64,000 nucleotides of DNA from Shinisaurus crocodilurus (taxonomy: Eukaryota; Chordata; Lepidosauria; Squamata; Shinisauridae): positions 210,098,715 through 210,162,714 of the forward strand of contig CM037877.1 in the NCBI GenBank assembly GCA_021292165.1. Reading direction: 5' to 3'. Under the pieces are notes generated by a model. The model saw nothing but the letters and a program-made list of their open reading frames with translations, ran no database searches and was not told the DNA's origin. Of the stretch, positions 44,243-56,295 are shown one piece after another; position 1 is the first letter of the stretch, and each line of letters opens with the position of its first letter. A program made the position numbers and the translations under genes.

Positions 44243-47200
44243 TGAAGAGAGAAGCCCTTATTAGGATGCTAAAACACAGCCTCTTATTTGCTTGTGAGCT
44301 TTATTTACCCCAGCAGCTGCCTCTGTTCAAGTCACTTACCCCAAATTGGTTGGTTTCCTCAGGTACTCTGACCTTATTTCTACTGTCAGCAAGTTTGCTT
44401 TGTCTCATCTTATCACGCTGACATGTTTTGGAGTGTGCCTCCTGTCAGATATGACTCACTAGTACTAGAACATGCCAAGGATTCAGTCATTCGATGATAC
44501 TTCAATAACATTAGCCAATAAGGCTGGATAAACTGCTTCTTTTGCATTTGTTAATTGAGGAAGCATATACGGTAACTATCTACCTAGTAGAAAAGGAAGA
44601 CTTATTTCTGGCTGTTTCCAAGGACTCTCACTAATCTCTCACTATTCATATTCAAAGCACTCAGTCATCCATGTTCTTCTGCCTCCATTCAAACAAATGA
44701 TTCCTTTCCCCCTCTTTCCTTTCCTGTGTGGATGTTTCTTTTGAGGTAATCTTTCGAAGCCCTAGCACAATAGAATGGGGCCCATTGAGTTGGATGCTCT
44801 GTGTGGACATACCATTGAATACGATCCATTCATAAAAGGGATTCTGTGGACAACTACATGTTACTTTGGTGATTCACTTTGAGGGATTTTTCAAAACAAT
44901 GCACAGCTGCTGAGGCTGCAGTTTGAAGTGAAAGACTTTCATCCCTTCCCTCGAAGTCCCCGAAAGTCCACCTCTACTTCCACAGGGGACAGAGGCTTTG
45001 CAGAAGGTGGGGCTCGTTCAGAACAGCACTACGTTACTTCAGATGGCAGGGGGACATGGAGCATGGTCTCTGAGGCTGATCTTAATGGCTGGGCAGGTTC
45101 ATGTTAGAGAAGCAGACCTCTGGGTACCTTGCCCCAAGCCATGTAGGACTTCATAGGTTAAAGCTGCCACTTTGAATTGTGCTCAGGAACAGAATGGTCG
45201 CCAGTGTAGTTGTTCCAAAATGGGTGTAATATGTTCCACACAACTGGTCCCAGTTCACAATCGTGCTGTTGCATTGTGCACTAACTGCAGTTTCCTAATA
45301 GTCTTTCCTAATGGCATTCTGCAAAGTGAAGAGCTGCCCTCTGGCGCCATGTTTGTTTGGGTTCATAAGAGTGGTTTTGGAGCTCAGCTCCCACCTCTAC
45401 CTTGTACTTAGATTCTTGCGCAAAGTACCCTTTTCTTTTTTTGGTCATACCAGTTTGCTTTCTGGGAAATGAGTGTTTTGTGCCTGCAACGGCCATATCC
45501 ACCGTTGCAGCTATTGTATGAATGTGCAAGTCCCCCACAGCAGCCTTTTTGTGAGAGCGCCCGTGACACTTTTTTCAAAATTCCAAATGTGCCCAAGACC
45601 CCAAAAGGGTTGGGGAACTCTGAACTAGTGGCTTAACTTTAGAAACAAGATTAATACATTCCCATAAAGTCATATAAGCAGTTGTGCCAAGGAGGAACAG
45701 GTTCATTTTAGACAATCAAGAGTTTTGGTCTGTCACATGGCCAGGCTTCTTTCTGTTGTGTCCATGTAGTCAGTATGCTGTATGTGGGAAATTGCTCTGA
45801 AGACCTGTGAGGACATCACACATACTAACACTTCTTCTTGAATCATTACTTTCTAACTATACTTTCTGGCATCATTTACAAAGGAAATCAGGATCATATC
45901 AGGAGGCGTCTGACAGTGCAGGTGCCTAAAAAATTGATGCTGGCCTAGGAATTTGAAATGAATCCCTCATGCAAGCCTGATGTTCAAGACAGGCTAGCAG
46001 AATTGTTGTGTTTTCTGAAGGAAAAATAGACATGACATAGGAGATCCACGATCGGTTCTCCTTTCCTTTCCCCATCCACCACCCACCCACTTTTAAAATA
46101 GGTGTAGCGAGCTCTGATATTGATTGGAACAGCAACATTGGGAATGGGGAGGATTAATCCTTCCCCATCCACATACACGGTTTTCCCTATCAAACCCCCC
46201 CCCCCCCAAGCTGCTAATAACCATGGGAAAAGGATTATATCACTGCAGTTCTACTATCAGCTTTGGGGCTGGGGAGGAGCATTTAGGTCAAGGAAATGGT
46301 GGGGTGGGGTGAATTAAATAACCCACCCACGGCACTCACGCTCTGATTAAAATCAGAGCCCCCCCCATCCCCATGGATGCTGCAAAGTAGAGGGGGAAAG
46401 GGTGATCTGATGATGGATCTCTTTGATTTGATTTTAATTCTGGGGTGGAATTATGTCCATTTATATTTATGGCTGGCAATCCAGCTTCTGAGAGTTAACC
46501 CTAAAAGCAACCCTTGTTAATAAATATTGCATAGACATTCCTACCGCCGTCACCACCAAATATTGTTTTCCTGAATATGTTCTAAAGTGGAAGTTCGGGT
46601 TCTTCCGGCCTCTGCCATTTCCTAATAGCAGTTTCTCCATTTCCGCATGGGCTACAGGCTGTCCTGTAAAAAGGGGAACTAGTGACCTAGTCACTGCAGT
46701 AAATACGCACCTGATGGAAACAGAAGTTGAGCAACTTCTCTAATGAATTGGCTGGGTTTCCTCTTCCAGCTTCATAAAGGTTACTTACTGGCTTCCAGTT
46801 TAATTCCTGCAAACTGGATGAGAGACAAGGAGAAACTCTTCACTTTATTCTGGGTCCTGGAAAGCCCCAGAGCACCACAGGAGCTAAGAATAGGCCAGCA
46901 GACAGCGTTTGTAAAGTCTGCTGTTCTTTGTTTTTTTTAAAAAATGTGCTGATCTAATAAGGTTGGGACAAGTTTGTGGCTGCTCTGTATGATGTTGTGT
47001 GTGGGCTGTGTTTTTCCCTCCTGCTTGCCTATATCACCCAGCAAAACACATCAGTAGGATGTCTGAAGCAGAGAGATAAGAGTAGCCTGGGCAGATCTCC
47101 GGTAGCTTTTGGATAGTTTGGTGGCATTTCCTCATGGTTTTTCTTTGTCAGGGATCTTCCTTTGCAGTGAGGCTTAAACTACTATGAGAAGGAAGAGAGT

Positions 47201-47365
47201 GCTGGAACTGGATGAAAACTGTAAGGTATGGTGTAAAAGTTTGGTGTGACTTGAATTTACAAGCCAGCTGTTCCCAAAGAAGGGTTGTTGGAGATATAAT
47301 GACCTCCATACAATCAACAGAATTTGGGGCTCTTATATTCCAGAGAGTAGCAGTTTGTCCTCAAA
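44243..47365. other. No gene recognised
   Basis: About 3.1 kb without a repeat family or gene I can name. Short frames such as 45172-45411 show no domain. A C-run lies near 46194-46208. Confidence 0.45.
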
Positions 47366-47371
47366 TTCATA

Positions 47372-47538
47372 GATTCATAGGTCATAGAGTTGGAAGGAGC
47401 CTACAAGGCTATTGAGCCCAACCCCCTGCTCAATGCAGGAAACTAGAGGAGGGGTCTCCCCTCCAAGTAACAACCAGGCTTGACCCTGCTTAGCTTTCCA
47501 CGCTCAGACAAGCTGAGCCAGCATAAGCCACAGGCCTG
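47372..47538 (-). mobile_element. 5S rRNA-CR1 chimeric SINE, young subtype
   Basis: Minus-strand reading: CAGGCCTGTGGCTTATGC, AGCTTGTCTGAGCGTGGAAA, GCTAAGCAGGGTCAAGCCTG, GTTACTTGGAGGGGAGACCC, then the CR1-like tail ending CTATGACCTATGAATC. One change in the box C region (GGATGG to GGAGGG) is visible. Confidence 0.85.
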
Positions 47539-47539
47539 T

Positions 47540-48830
47540 TCTGAGCTAAAGCCTCATCAATTAACAGGAGCTGGAGAGAAAATTTAACACCAGTTTTAGC
47601 CTGCTTGACTACTTGGAGAAATACAGTGAGATAGGAAAATTAACCTCATGATCAATATACTACAAAAACAGTTTATGGTATATACTAAGCTAGTGCCTGT
47701 ACCCAACAAGGTCGGGTGGTGGCCCGGGTTCACAGTCTTTTGATGGGTCCAGGAATCTGAGTCCTAGACCCAGTACAACCCCTAATCCACCCACCTCCTT
47801 GCTTTCCCAAAGCAATGGAGGAGGAGTGGAGACAGTTCCATCTCTGTGGTGGTCCAGATAGTGTGACCTTGGACAGGTACTTTTAAGATAAAAGTATTCT
47901 AGAATATAGAGGCATAAGCACATCATCACGAAGCACAACATTATTTTAATGCTGGCACTCCAAGTAGACATTCCAATGCAGATGTTAGAAATTGGGACTC
48001 CAATTTCTCACTTGGGAGTTGTAACATGTTCGTTTTAGTCCTGGTGAAATAGGAATTGCACTTTGCTCTCAAACAATGGTTCTGTAGATTGGAAGAGGAG
48101 TAGGACTCTCTGATATTCTGATCTGATAATTTGACCCTAATATTGCTGGCTCTTGTGCTTTTGCAGAGTATTATAGCAGAGTATTGTAGCATCTGGAAAG
48201 GTAGGATACATTTCTTACTCTTTAGGAGCATATTAGGCAGTGCCTGTTCATTTATTTTAATTGATGGAGATAAGTAATATATTTAAGGAAACAAAGTCAA
48301 GCTTCTTCATGGTAAATTTCAGTAACAACCCTTCAGCCTCACATGTCAAGACATGTTTCCATTTGGTGTGAATTTAACAAGCATCTCAATTGCCACATCT
48401 GTAGAAGGTAAAACTGATGAAGCCCTTTTATTACTCTACTGAAAACAATCAGAACTGAAAAGGGATTAAATTAGTATACTGCTTTAGTTTACAATTGGGC
48501 AGTATGTGTATAGGCAGAAATATAATATCTGTCAGTTAGCATGTGATAGTTGAGTGAGATAGCTATTACGGTTTAGTAGTCATGGGGCCAGCTTTGTAAC
48601 CATGTGAATCTGGTACTCATCAGTTATAGTGTGAATTGAGCTTCAAGCTGCTGGGCAGAATTTTTTTAAGGAGAGAACCTAAAGTAAGCCCCTCCACAAA
48701 GGTCATTTTCTGTTAATGACAAATGTGAGGTCTTTGCTATCACAATGAGCATTTAACACACATCTTTATTTTATTCACTATCTTTGAGCTGGTTCACAAG
48801 CTGTCTTGACTGTCTTCACATGAACAATAA
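47540..48830. other. No recognised feature
   Basis: Unique-looking AT-rich DNA. Confidence 0.5.
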
Positions 48831-48833
48831 TGA

Positions 48834-49090
48834 ATGCCTTTTCTGTGGCGGCCCCCATACTGTGGAACTCTCTCCCGAGTGACCTCCGCCATGCCCCCTC
48901 TTTGCTGAGCTTCTGCCGCTCACGAAAAACTTGGCTGTTCAGGCGGGAATATGGGGTGGGCTAAGATGTTAAAATTCTATACTTTTAAAATGTATTTTAT
49001 CCTGTTTTTATCTTATGTACATCGCCCAGGGTGGCTGGTTGCCGGCCAGATGGGCGATAAATAAATGCAAATAATAAATAAATAATAATA
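48834..49090 (+). mobile_element. L2 3' end fragment
   Basis: Begins at the AFSVAAP-coding block (GCCTTTTCTGTGGCGGCCCC). It includes TTCAGGCGGGAATATGGGGT and ends GGCCAGATGGGCGATAAATA with an AATAATAAATAA tail. Same L2 family as 24 and 51 kb. Confidence 0.82.
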
Positions 49091-49322
49091 AAACAAACGT
49101 AATAGTCCTTTTCATGGTTTCTGCTTGCACAGAGTCTGCATGTGTACACCCAAATGTGAGGGGAAATTAAGGGTATAGATTGTGTGTACAGGATCCTGCA
49201 CACACTCAGGTGTACATATGTAGGCCTTGTGTACACTGGACCATGAATGCGTAAAGGGGAGGGGCATTAGGTGATCCCAGGCTTCCCTCCACACATTCAT
49301 TTAGCGCACTGAACAGGGTTTA

Positions 49323-49551
49323 CAGGCAGTCCCCAAGTTACGAACGAGTTCCGTTCTTAAGAATGTCTTTAAGTCGCATTTGTACGTACGTCAGAACAGT
49401 ATAGCATAGTATACGGCATTTACACAAATTGTGTAAATTATGTATACTACACTATACTCTACGTAAACCACATAGAGCTGGGAAACCCGGAAGTCCGTTC
49501 GTAAGTATGAGTTGTCTGTAAGTCAGATGTTCTTAACCTGGGGACTGCCTG
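49323..49551. mobile_element. Tc1/mariner-pogo type MITE with TA target duplication and central hairpin
   Basis: Ends CAGGCAGTCCCC and GGGGACTGCCTG are perfect inverted repeats flanked by TA on both sides (49321-49322 and 49552-49553). GTTACGAACGAGTTCCGTTC at the left faces GTCCGTTCGTAAGTATGAG at the right. The centre (49398-49458) forms a long near-perfect hairpin. Confidence 0.9.
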
Positions 49552-49553
49552 TA

Positions 49554-50625
49554 TATGCATACTGTATGAACATAATCATCTGTAATTCTCATGATTGTGG
49601 CAATGGGAAATACTACCACCATGATCATGGGAACTGCTGCTGACTAAATCTTTGACCACACCGTTCAGACATTACATTTGTCCATGTAAGCATATAACCT
49701 GAGGATGATTGGAACTGCTTGCATGGGCAGAATATTTATTGTGTGAACTGGCCCTTTAATTTTCCATTTCTAATATGTAGAAAGCCTTTCTGGTACTGCA
49801 GTATAGTGACAACCCTCAAAGGTTCTCAGGCATTATTAGAGGATCTTCCATGAAAGCAGAGTGGAAGTAAATTAGGCAGCATCTGCTGAACACACTTTTG
49901 GCATCTCCTAATTGCAAGCCTCAAGCCACTTGTACCCCACTTCAATTTCCATGGGAATTTACATAGAAAAGTCCATGAATGGTAAGTATTTAGTGTTTTG
50001 CATTTCATCTGGGAGAGCAATGTGCCCTAGGGGTTTTATGCTAGCAATTGGTGGACAGAGTTCCTAGATTCTGGAGCAGCTTTGCGTGAGCATCAGCCCA
50101 ATGGTAGGCAGGCCTTTAAAAACAACAACAACAACCCATTAACTATAACCTATATGTAATCATCAGCTTTCTTTAAAATACAGTGCCTGCAGAGTTGCAT
50201 TTCTGCTGAGCAAAGTCAGGGCACACAGAAACATTATGAACAAAATCCTGACGAATATCCTGAGGTGCTCTCTGGTTCTTTCACCTCTTATGACTTTGTA
50301 TATAGCTTAGTACAAAGTTTGGCTCTTACTTTCAGCTTTCTAATTTTCCTTACCTGAGCAGTATGATCAAGCTGATTCTCAAAGGGCCATGAGTCAGGAT
50401 TCCTGAATTCTGTTCTGTTGGTCTGTGGAGGAAAAAATATGTCAAGGGCACAATTCATAGCTATTTCCAGTGGTGTCCATGATACCAATGAAAGCCATTA
50501 AGGCTTCCAGAGTTTGTATACAAACACAACAGATACTTTTGCATTTCACTGTAAAACTACTACAGCTTCCCTTTTAGCAATAAGAACTGCAGGTAACTGG
50601 TGCAACTGATGCTGAAGGATGTCAC
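49554..50625. other. No recognised feature
   Basis: Unique-looking DNA with a short (AAC)n near 50120. Confidence 0.5.
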
Positions 50626-50631
50626 ACTGGA

Positions 50632-51895
50632 ACGGCCTTGGTCGCCTTGGTGGATGTGAGGCTTTAGCGAAGCACTTCGCAGATAAAATCAATCGGATTA
50701 GGAGTGGGATATCGTGCGTCGTGGACACAGGGAGTGAGCGGGAGGAGGCCAATGGCAGACCGGTTTTGTGTCATCGGTTTCGGCTTCTTCCTTCTGATGA
50801 AGTGGACAAGGTGCTTTCATCTGTGAGGCCGACCACCTGCTTGCTTGATCCTTGCCCGTCCTGGCTCATAATGAGCTGCAGGGAGAGACTGGGTGAGGGG
50901 ATCAAGGCGGTGGTGAATGCCTCCCTCGAGGAGGCAGTGATGCCATCAGCCCTCAAGGAGGCAGTAATAAGAAGCCCTCCTTGGATCCCCAGGATTTAAA
51001 CAACTTTCGCCCAGTCTCCAATTTACCATTTCTGGGCAAGGTGATCGAGCGGGTGGTGGGTGCTCAGTTGAAGGCACACTTGGATGAAGCCGATTATTTA
51101 GATCCGTGCCAGTCGGGCTTCAGATCTGGACATGGGACGGAGACGGCCTTGGTCGCCTTGGTGGATGATATGAGGAGGGCTTTGGATAGGGGCGAATGCT
51201 CCTTTCTAGTCCTCCTCGATCTCTCAGCGGCTTTTGATACCGTTGACCACGGTATCCTCCTGGACCACCTGGAGGGCTTGGGCTTGGAAGGCACTGTATT
51301 GCAGTGGTTCCGGTCCTTCCTCTCTGGAAGGTATCAGAGGGTAGTTCTTGGGGAGGAGGCTTCGGACCCTCGGCCGCTCACTTGTGGGGCGCCGCAGGGT
51401 TCCATCCTCTCCCCGATGTTATTTAACATCTACCTTGCCAGTGCTTAATGAGTTGCACTGGCTACCAGTTGCTTGCCGAGCCGAATTCAAGGTTTTGACC
51501 TTTAAAACCCTACATGGCTCCGGCCCAGTTTATCTCAAGGAGCACCTCCAGCAACATCAAGTAGGCCGCTCAACAAGGTCTGCCACGGACGGCCTTCTCC
51601 TTATCCCATCAGCCAGAGCAGCCAGGCTGGTGGGGACTAGGAAGAGGGCCTTCTCTGTGGCGGCCCCCACATTATGGAACTCCCTCCCTAGTGACCTTCA
51701 CCATGCCCCCTCCGTGATGAGCTTCCGCCGTGCATTAAAAACATGGCTGTTCAGGCGGGAATATGGGGTGGGTTAGGTTTTTAAAAGAATTTTTTATATT
51801 GTTTTAATTATTATATTTTATTGTATTGTTTTATTGTATTTTAATTGTACATCGCCCCGGGTGGCCGGCCAGATGGGCGATTAATAAATATAAGA
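50632..51895 (+). mobile_element. L2 LINE copy with internal deletion
   Basis: Runs from upstream of the RT (HFADKINRIR-like coding) through NNFRPVSNLPFLGKVIERVV and LDLSAAFDTVDHGILLDHLE to motif B (CGAPQGSILSPMLFNIYL). It then jumps directly to the C-terminal ELHWLPVACRAEFKVLTFK and ends with GCCAGATGGGCGATTAATAA. About 0.55 kb holding the YADD box and thumb is missing relative to the 24-kb copy. Confidence 0.88.
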
Positions 51896-52000
51896 AATAA
51901 ACCATAGTTACTATATCCTTCAAACCTGAATCTTCCACAATTCTGATGGATCTGAGCATTTGTTTTTTGAAGCCATTTGGCTTTGTTGTATTATTGTAAT

Positions 52001-52140
52001 ATGGAGGTAGGCAATCTGCTGCCCTCTAGATGTTTTGGATTTCAACTTCCATCAGCCCCAGCCAGCATGGCCAATTGTCAGGGATTGTGGGTGTCGTAGT
52101 CCCAAACATTTGGAAGGCACCGGGTTGCCTACCCCTGCTA
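52001..52140. mobile_element. Palindromic MITE
   Basis: GGAGGTAGGCAATCTGCTGC at the left is inverse to CACCGGGTTGCCTACCCCTG at the right. The inner arms TTTTGGATTTCAACTTCC and GTCGTAGTCCCAAA also pair. Confidence 0.7.
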
Positions 52141-52577
52141 TAATAGGGAATAGGCTATATTACATATTTCCAAATGGATAAAAAGGAAAATATGAAACAC
52201 GGTCTTTCCTTCTAACAGTTCTCTCGTTTATGAACTGGCAGTTATCTCACTCTTAAGAACACACCCTTCCTTCAAAGAACCTTAAAAAGGCATCTGTGTT
52301 GGAGTTTGGTAGCAGGCACATGTTTATACATTTTATCAGTAAAACAGCTGAAAGTCAGTTAAAAATCTGTGATTTGATTATATTCACTTTAACCTCACAT
52401 CTCTCTTATATCTTCTTACCTTATCTTTTTACCTGTTCTCAGTAGCTCATCATCACTTCTGCCTCTTGTGCCATCCTTGCCTATCCATCACTGCAGTGTT
52501 TGGCCCAGGGATAGAATATTTATCAAAGCTTTTACTGATGTATTTCCATTTCTTTCTTCTCTCCCCTACCCTAACAG
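52141..52577 (+). other. 3' end of the intron before the TMCC2 exon, with splice acceptor
   Basis: The last about 35 bases are pyrimidine-rich (TTTCTTTCTTCTCTCCCC, then CTACCCTAACAG). An in-frame TAA at 52572-52574 shows that the reading frame cannot continue upstream. A candidate branch sequence is TTTACTGATG near 52530. Confidence 0.85.
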
Positions 52578-53512
52578 TTGGATAAAGGGGACGTTAGCCA
52601 ACTCAGCTTGCCTTCCAATACAAGCCATGGTGATGCCGATGGCAACATCTGCCTTGACGTTCCAGATGGCAATCCTGACCCACAGAGGACAAAAGCTGCC
52701 ATTGATCATCTGCACCAGAAGATCCTCAAGATCACTGAGCAGATCAAGATTGAGCAGGAGGCACGAGATGACAATGTGGCTGAGTACCTGAAGCTCGCTA
52801 ACAATGCCGACAAGCAACAAGCCTCTCGCATCAAGCAGGTCTTTGAGAAGAAGAATCAGAAGTCAGCCCAGACCATTGCCCAGTTGCATAAGAAACTTGA
52901 GCATTACCACAGAAAGCTAAAGGAGATTGAACAAAATGGGCCCTCACGCCAGCCCAAAGATGTCTTCCGGGACATGCATCAAGGCCTCAAGGATGTAGGG
53001 GCCAATGTCCGTTCCAGCATCAGTGGCTTTGGAGGCGGTGTGGTGGAGGGTGTCAAGGGTGGACTGTCAGGCCTCTCTCAAGCCACGCACACAGCTGTGG
53101 TCTCTAAGCCCCGTGAGTTCGCAAGCTTGATCCGCAACAAATTTGGCAGCGCAGACAACATTGCCCACCTAAAGGACACACTGGATGATGGGCACCCTGA
53201 AGAGGCCTCACGGACCCTGAGTGGCAGTGCCACCCTGGTGTCTAGTCCCAAATATGGTAGTGACGACGAGTGCTCCAGTGCCACTTCTGGCTCAGCAGCA
53301 GGTAGCAACTCTGGGGCGGGTGCTGGTGGCTTGGGCAGTCCCAAGTCTAACACCTTGGACAGTCACCACTATAATTTTGAGACCATCATAGAAGAACTGA
53401 GAGATATTAAGGCCATTCAGTCACACCTTGAGGACTCCATGGAAGACCTCAAGGCCCAGCTGCAACGAGACTATACTTACATGACTCAGTGCTTACAGGA
53501 GGAACGTTACAG
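52578..53512 (+). CDS. TMCC2: TMCC2 internal exon (transmembrane and coiled-coil domain protein)
   Basis: This 935-bp exon lies between CAG at 52577 and GTAAGG at 53513 and is open throughout. It encodes 311 residues plus two bases of an arginine codon. It begins with TTG (leucine) after the splice site, so no start codon is implied. Residues 1-36 are a linker. Residues about 37-121 ([19 protein letters not shown] to [10 protein letters not shown]) are a long coiled coil. A glycine-rich stretch ([13 protein letters not shown], about 155-170) and the conserved [17 protein letters not shown] follow, then a Ser/Gly-rich part and a second coiled coil from about 270. TMCC proteins are ER membrane proteins; TMCC2 is reported to interact with apoE and APP. 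The C-terminal membrane helices lie in later exons outside the window. The match to TMCC2 rather than TMCC1 or TMCC3 rests on [19 protein letters not shown], the [20 protein letters not shown] block and [18 protein letters not shown]. Confidence 0.9.
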
Positions 53513-54600
53513 GTAAGGCTTGTTGAATGCATTCCTGTTTCTCCCAAATAGGAAACTTGTCACTTTCCCCACCATCACCACTCATTGCTCTTGGCTGGTG
53601 GAGCTGGACATGCTGGCCTGTCCTTATGTGGTATCTCTTACAGGGTCATGCTGTGTGGAACAATAGAGGAAGATGTTGGTAAAGAGTTGGATTAAGCTTT
53701 ATGTTCCTCTGAGCAGAAACAATTTGACTGTGAATGTCCCTTTAAGAGAGAGAATAGGCTGTGGCAGTGGAGATGATAAACTTGGCAACATGGATAGAGT
53801 ACAGTTTAAGCCTTGAATCCAGAAATTGTAATGTGCAGCCACAAAGGATTCTGGGACACTAGAAACAACCAAACAGCATAGGCTTTTATTTTCCATCTCC
53901 TAGAGAGACACTATTTTTCCTAATGTTAGTGTAATACTTTTGTTAGGCCAACAACAGATAACAAAAAATGTGCAAGCTTTTGAGATCTGGAGATCTCTTA
54001 ATCAGGTAAGATGTTACAAAAAGCAGGTTTGGGGGTGGAGGGGAGGGAAAATCTTACTTGATGGTGAAGTCACAGTGTCTGCATTTTCAGAGTCCCAAGA
54101 TGAAGTGGTCTGCAGACATTCAGATTAGGCTCTAGCAGGTCATGTGATTGTTACAAGATTGGACCTGGGAGCTGCCCCTAGTTTTGCTGGGAACCAAAAA
54201 GGGGGAAAATGTTGAATCTCCCATTTCCGAAATATAAAATCCTGCTGTTACTCAGTCATGTTTCCATCCTGGGCAAAAGACAGTGCCCCCTTTTTTACCA
54301 GTGGATCACAGAGAAAAAGCAGGCATTTAGATTAACCAAGCTGGAGATAATTTGAGATGCTGTACTAGGTAAAAAAAGAAGTCAGTTTTCAAAAATTGAA
54401 AGTCCAGACCTTGCCTGATGAAGAGATCTGGAGAACTTGAAAGCTTGCATATTTTTGGTGATCTTTTGATTGGCCTAATAAAGGTATTACGCTAATATGG
54501 ATTTTGGGATTTTTCTTACAGTCAACATGGCTACCTTTGTTTTTCCATTCCCCACTCCCCCAGTAACCACCAGTTTTTTCTTCTCTAAGGTTCTGGACAC
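53513..54600 (+). other. Start of the following TMCC2 intron; otherwise nothing
   Basis: GTAAGG is a strong donor. No later TMCC2 exon was found up to 64000, so this intron is longer than 10 kb. Confidence 0.7.
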
Positions 54601-54607
54601 TTAGGCT

Positions 54608-54653
54608 GCTATCCTGCTATCCTATGTACATTTTCCTGGGAGTAAGCCCCATT
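54608..54653. repeat. Half-copy of TGCAATCCTATG-type MITE
   Basis: CCTATGTACATTTTCCTGGG and AGTAAGCCCCATTGAG match one arm of the family at 58450. The opposite end is missing. Confidence 0.45.
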
Positions 54654-54685
54654 GAGCACAGTATGTTAAGAGCACAGTATGTTAA
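54654..54685 (+). repeat. Tandem 16-bp duplication before a SINE
   Basis: GAGCACAGTATGTTAA occurs twice head to tail and ends exactly where the SINE begins. Confidence 0.9.
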
Positions 54686-54951
54686 GAGAGCCAGTGTGGC
54701 GTAGGGGTGAGAGTGTTGGACTGGGACTTGGGAGATCCGGGTTCTAGTCCCCGCTCGGCCATGAAACTCACTGGGTGACTTTGGGCCAGTCACTGACTCT
54801 CAGCCTGACCTACCTCACAGGGTTGTTGTGAGGATCAAATGGAGAGGAGGAGGAGGATTATGTAAGCCGCCTTGGGTTCCTTGCAGGAAAAAAAAGGCGG
54901 GGTATAAATGTAATAAATAAATAAAAAATTAAATAAATTTTAAAAATAAAT
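54686..54951 (+). mobile_element. tRNA-derived SINE, Sauria-like, well preserved
   Basis: Complete from GAGAGCCAGTGTGGCGTAGG through GGTTCTAGTCCCCGCTCGG (B-box-like) and GTAAGCCGCCTTGGGTTCC to a long AAATAAATA tail. Confidence 0.9.
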
Positions 54952-55049
54952 AATACCCCACTTGTTTAATAAAATAAATTCAAAGCAGTTTACATACAAG
55001 TTTTAGAAACACATCAAACACAAACAACCACCACACCAGAGAACAATAC

Positions 55050-55300
55050 AGTGCTGGGCCATCTCAAGACATTTTGCTGCTTGAGGCAGATGACAACCCC
55101 CAGCCACCTCACCCAAGTCAAGCTGCACTTGAGGCAGAAAATCTCAGAGGCACCTCTCCCTGGTAGTAAAAATACAATAATAAATTAAATAAAAATTTGC
55201 TGACTTTTCGTAACACTTAAAATGAGTGTTAGGCCGCTTCAAAAGTGAAGCGGCCTAAGGCGGCCGCTTCACTTTTCCTAACAGTACGGCTGGCCTTGAT
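55050..55300. mobile_element. Probable MITE with GCGGCC foldback
   Basis: Left CAGTGCTGGGCCATCTCAAG and TTTTGCTGCTTGAGGCAGAT are imperfectly inverse to AAGGCGGCCGCTTCACTTTT and ACGGCTGGCCTTG on the right. The right half contains the triple hairpin arms at 55229-55274. The ends are approximate. Confidence 0.55.
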
Positions 55301-55309
55301 AGAGCAGTA

Positions 55310-56050
55310 GAAACGTTATAGAAGCAGCAGTACAGAAAACCTAACACAATGGGGCTTTCCTCCAATTAAGCATGCATAGGATTGCATTGTTAGCCTCCAA
55401 GAAAGTAATTTTGCCTGGTATCCTCCCTCAGAAACAAATTTGTCTCTAGGCAAATATAATTTTGCAGTGCATGTGAGCTGCATGACCAAGAATTCTGGAT
55501 TATGCTCCTAGATGGGACCTAAATTCAATTTAGTTGCAAACCAATATGTCTTAATTGCTATAGCAACCAGTTAGCATGCGTACTTGTTCAAGAAATGTAT
55601 GCATTTCAAATGGGAAATTAGAGTTAAATCAAGTGATTCAAAATAGATATTTTTTTCTTAGTGATTTAAATCAACCCATGTTGCCTAGCTGTCGGTGGCT
55701 TCGAAGAAGTCTGTTGGAATTTCCTGCGCACTGTAAATTTTCTTCAAGAAGAAAGACATTGCACTATTAACTGTTTCTGTTTTCTATTCATAAGACCCAG
55801 GAGGAAATGCATTCCTGGCTAAATGCTGAATGCCAGCTTCTACTTACCTCCCACTGATGGGAAGTTTAGGACCAGTGTCCTAATTATGATTTTGCTTGTG
55901 GGCTTTGTGAGAAGGGAACCCATAGTCCTAAACTAGGGAATTGTTGAGTGCTCTGCTTGTGGTTCTCACATGTCTGCTCTCCTGTCCTGACTGATGTCTC
56001 TTGCAGGCTCTTATTACAGTCCTGACCATCTCTCATGCCTAGATTGTGGG
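55310..56050. other. No recognised feature
   Basis: Unique-looking DNA. Confidence 0.5.
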
Positions 56051-56057
56051 TCTAGGA

Positions 56058-56194
56058 CAGGCTTCCCCAACCTGGTGCCAGGTGTTTTGGATGACAGCTC
56101 CTATTGTCCCCAGCCAGTATGGCCAGTACAATAGTCAAGGATGATGGGAGTTGTAGTCCAAAACACCTGGAGGTTATCAGGTTGCGGAAGGCTG
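56058..56194. mobile_element. Palindromic MITE
   Basis: CAGGCTTCCCCAACCTGG and TCAGGTTGCGGAAGGCTG are inverted ends. ATGGGAGTTGTAGTCCAAAA faces TTTTGGATGACAGCTCC. Same family as 23511-23656. Confidence 0.72.
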
Positions 56195-56295
56195 GTCTAG
56201 CGATATGGTTCTCAGTTAGGATGGGAGAGGTCTTGGGTTTCAAATCCCAGACAAGCTCTGCCCAGAAAAGGAAGGTTGGCTGTACTTCTCAGGAG

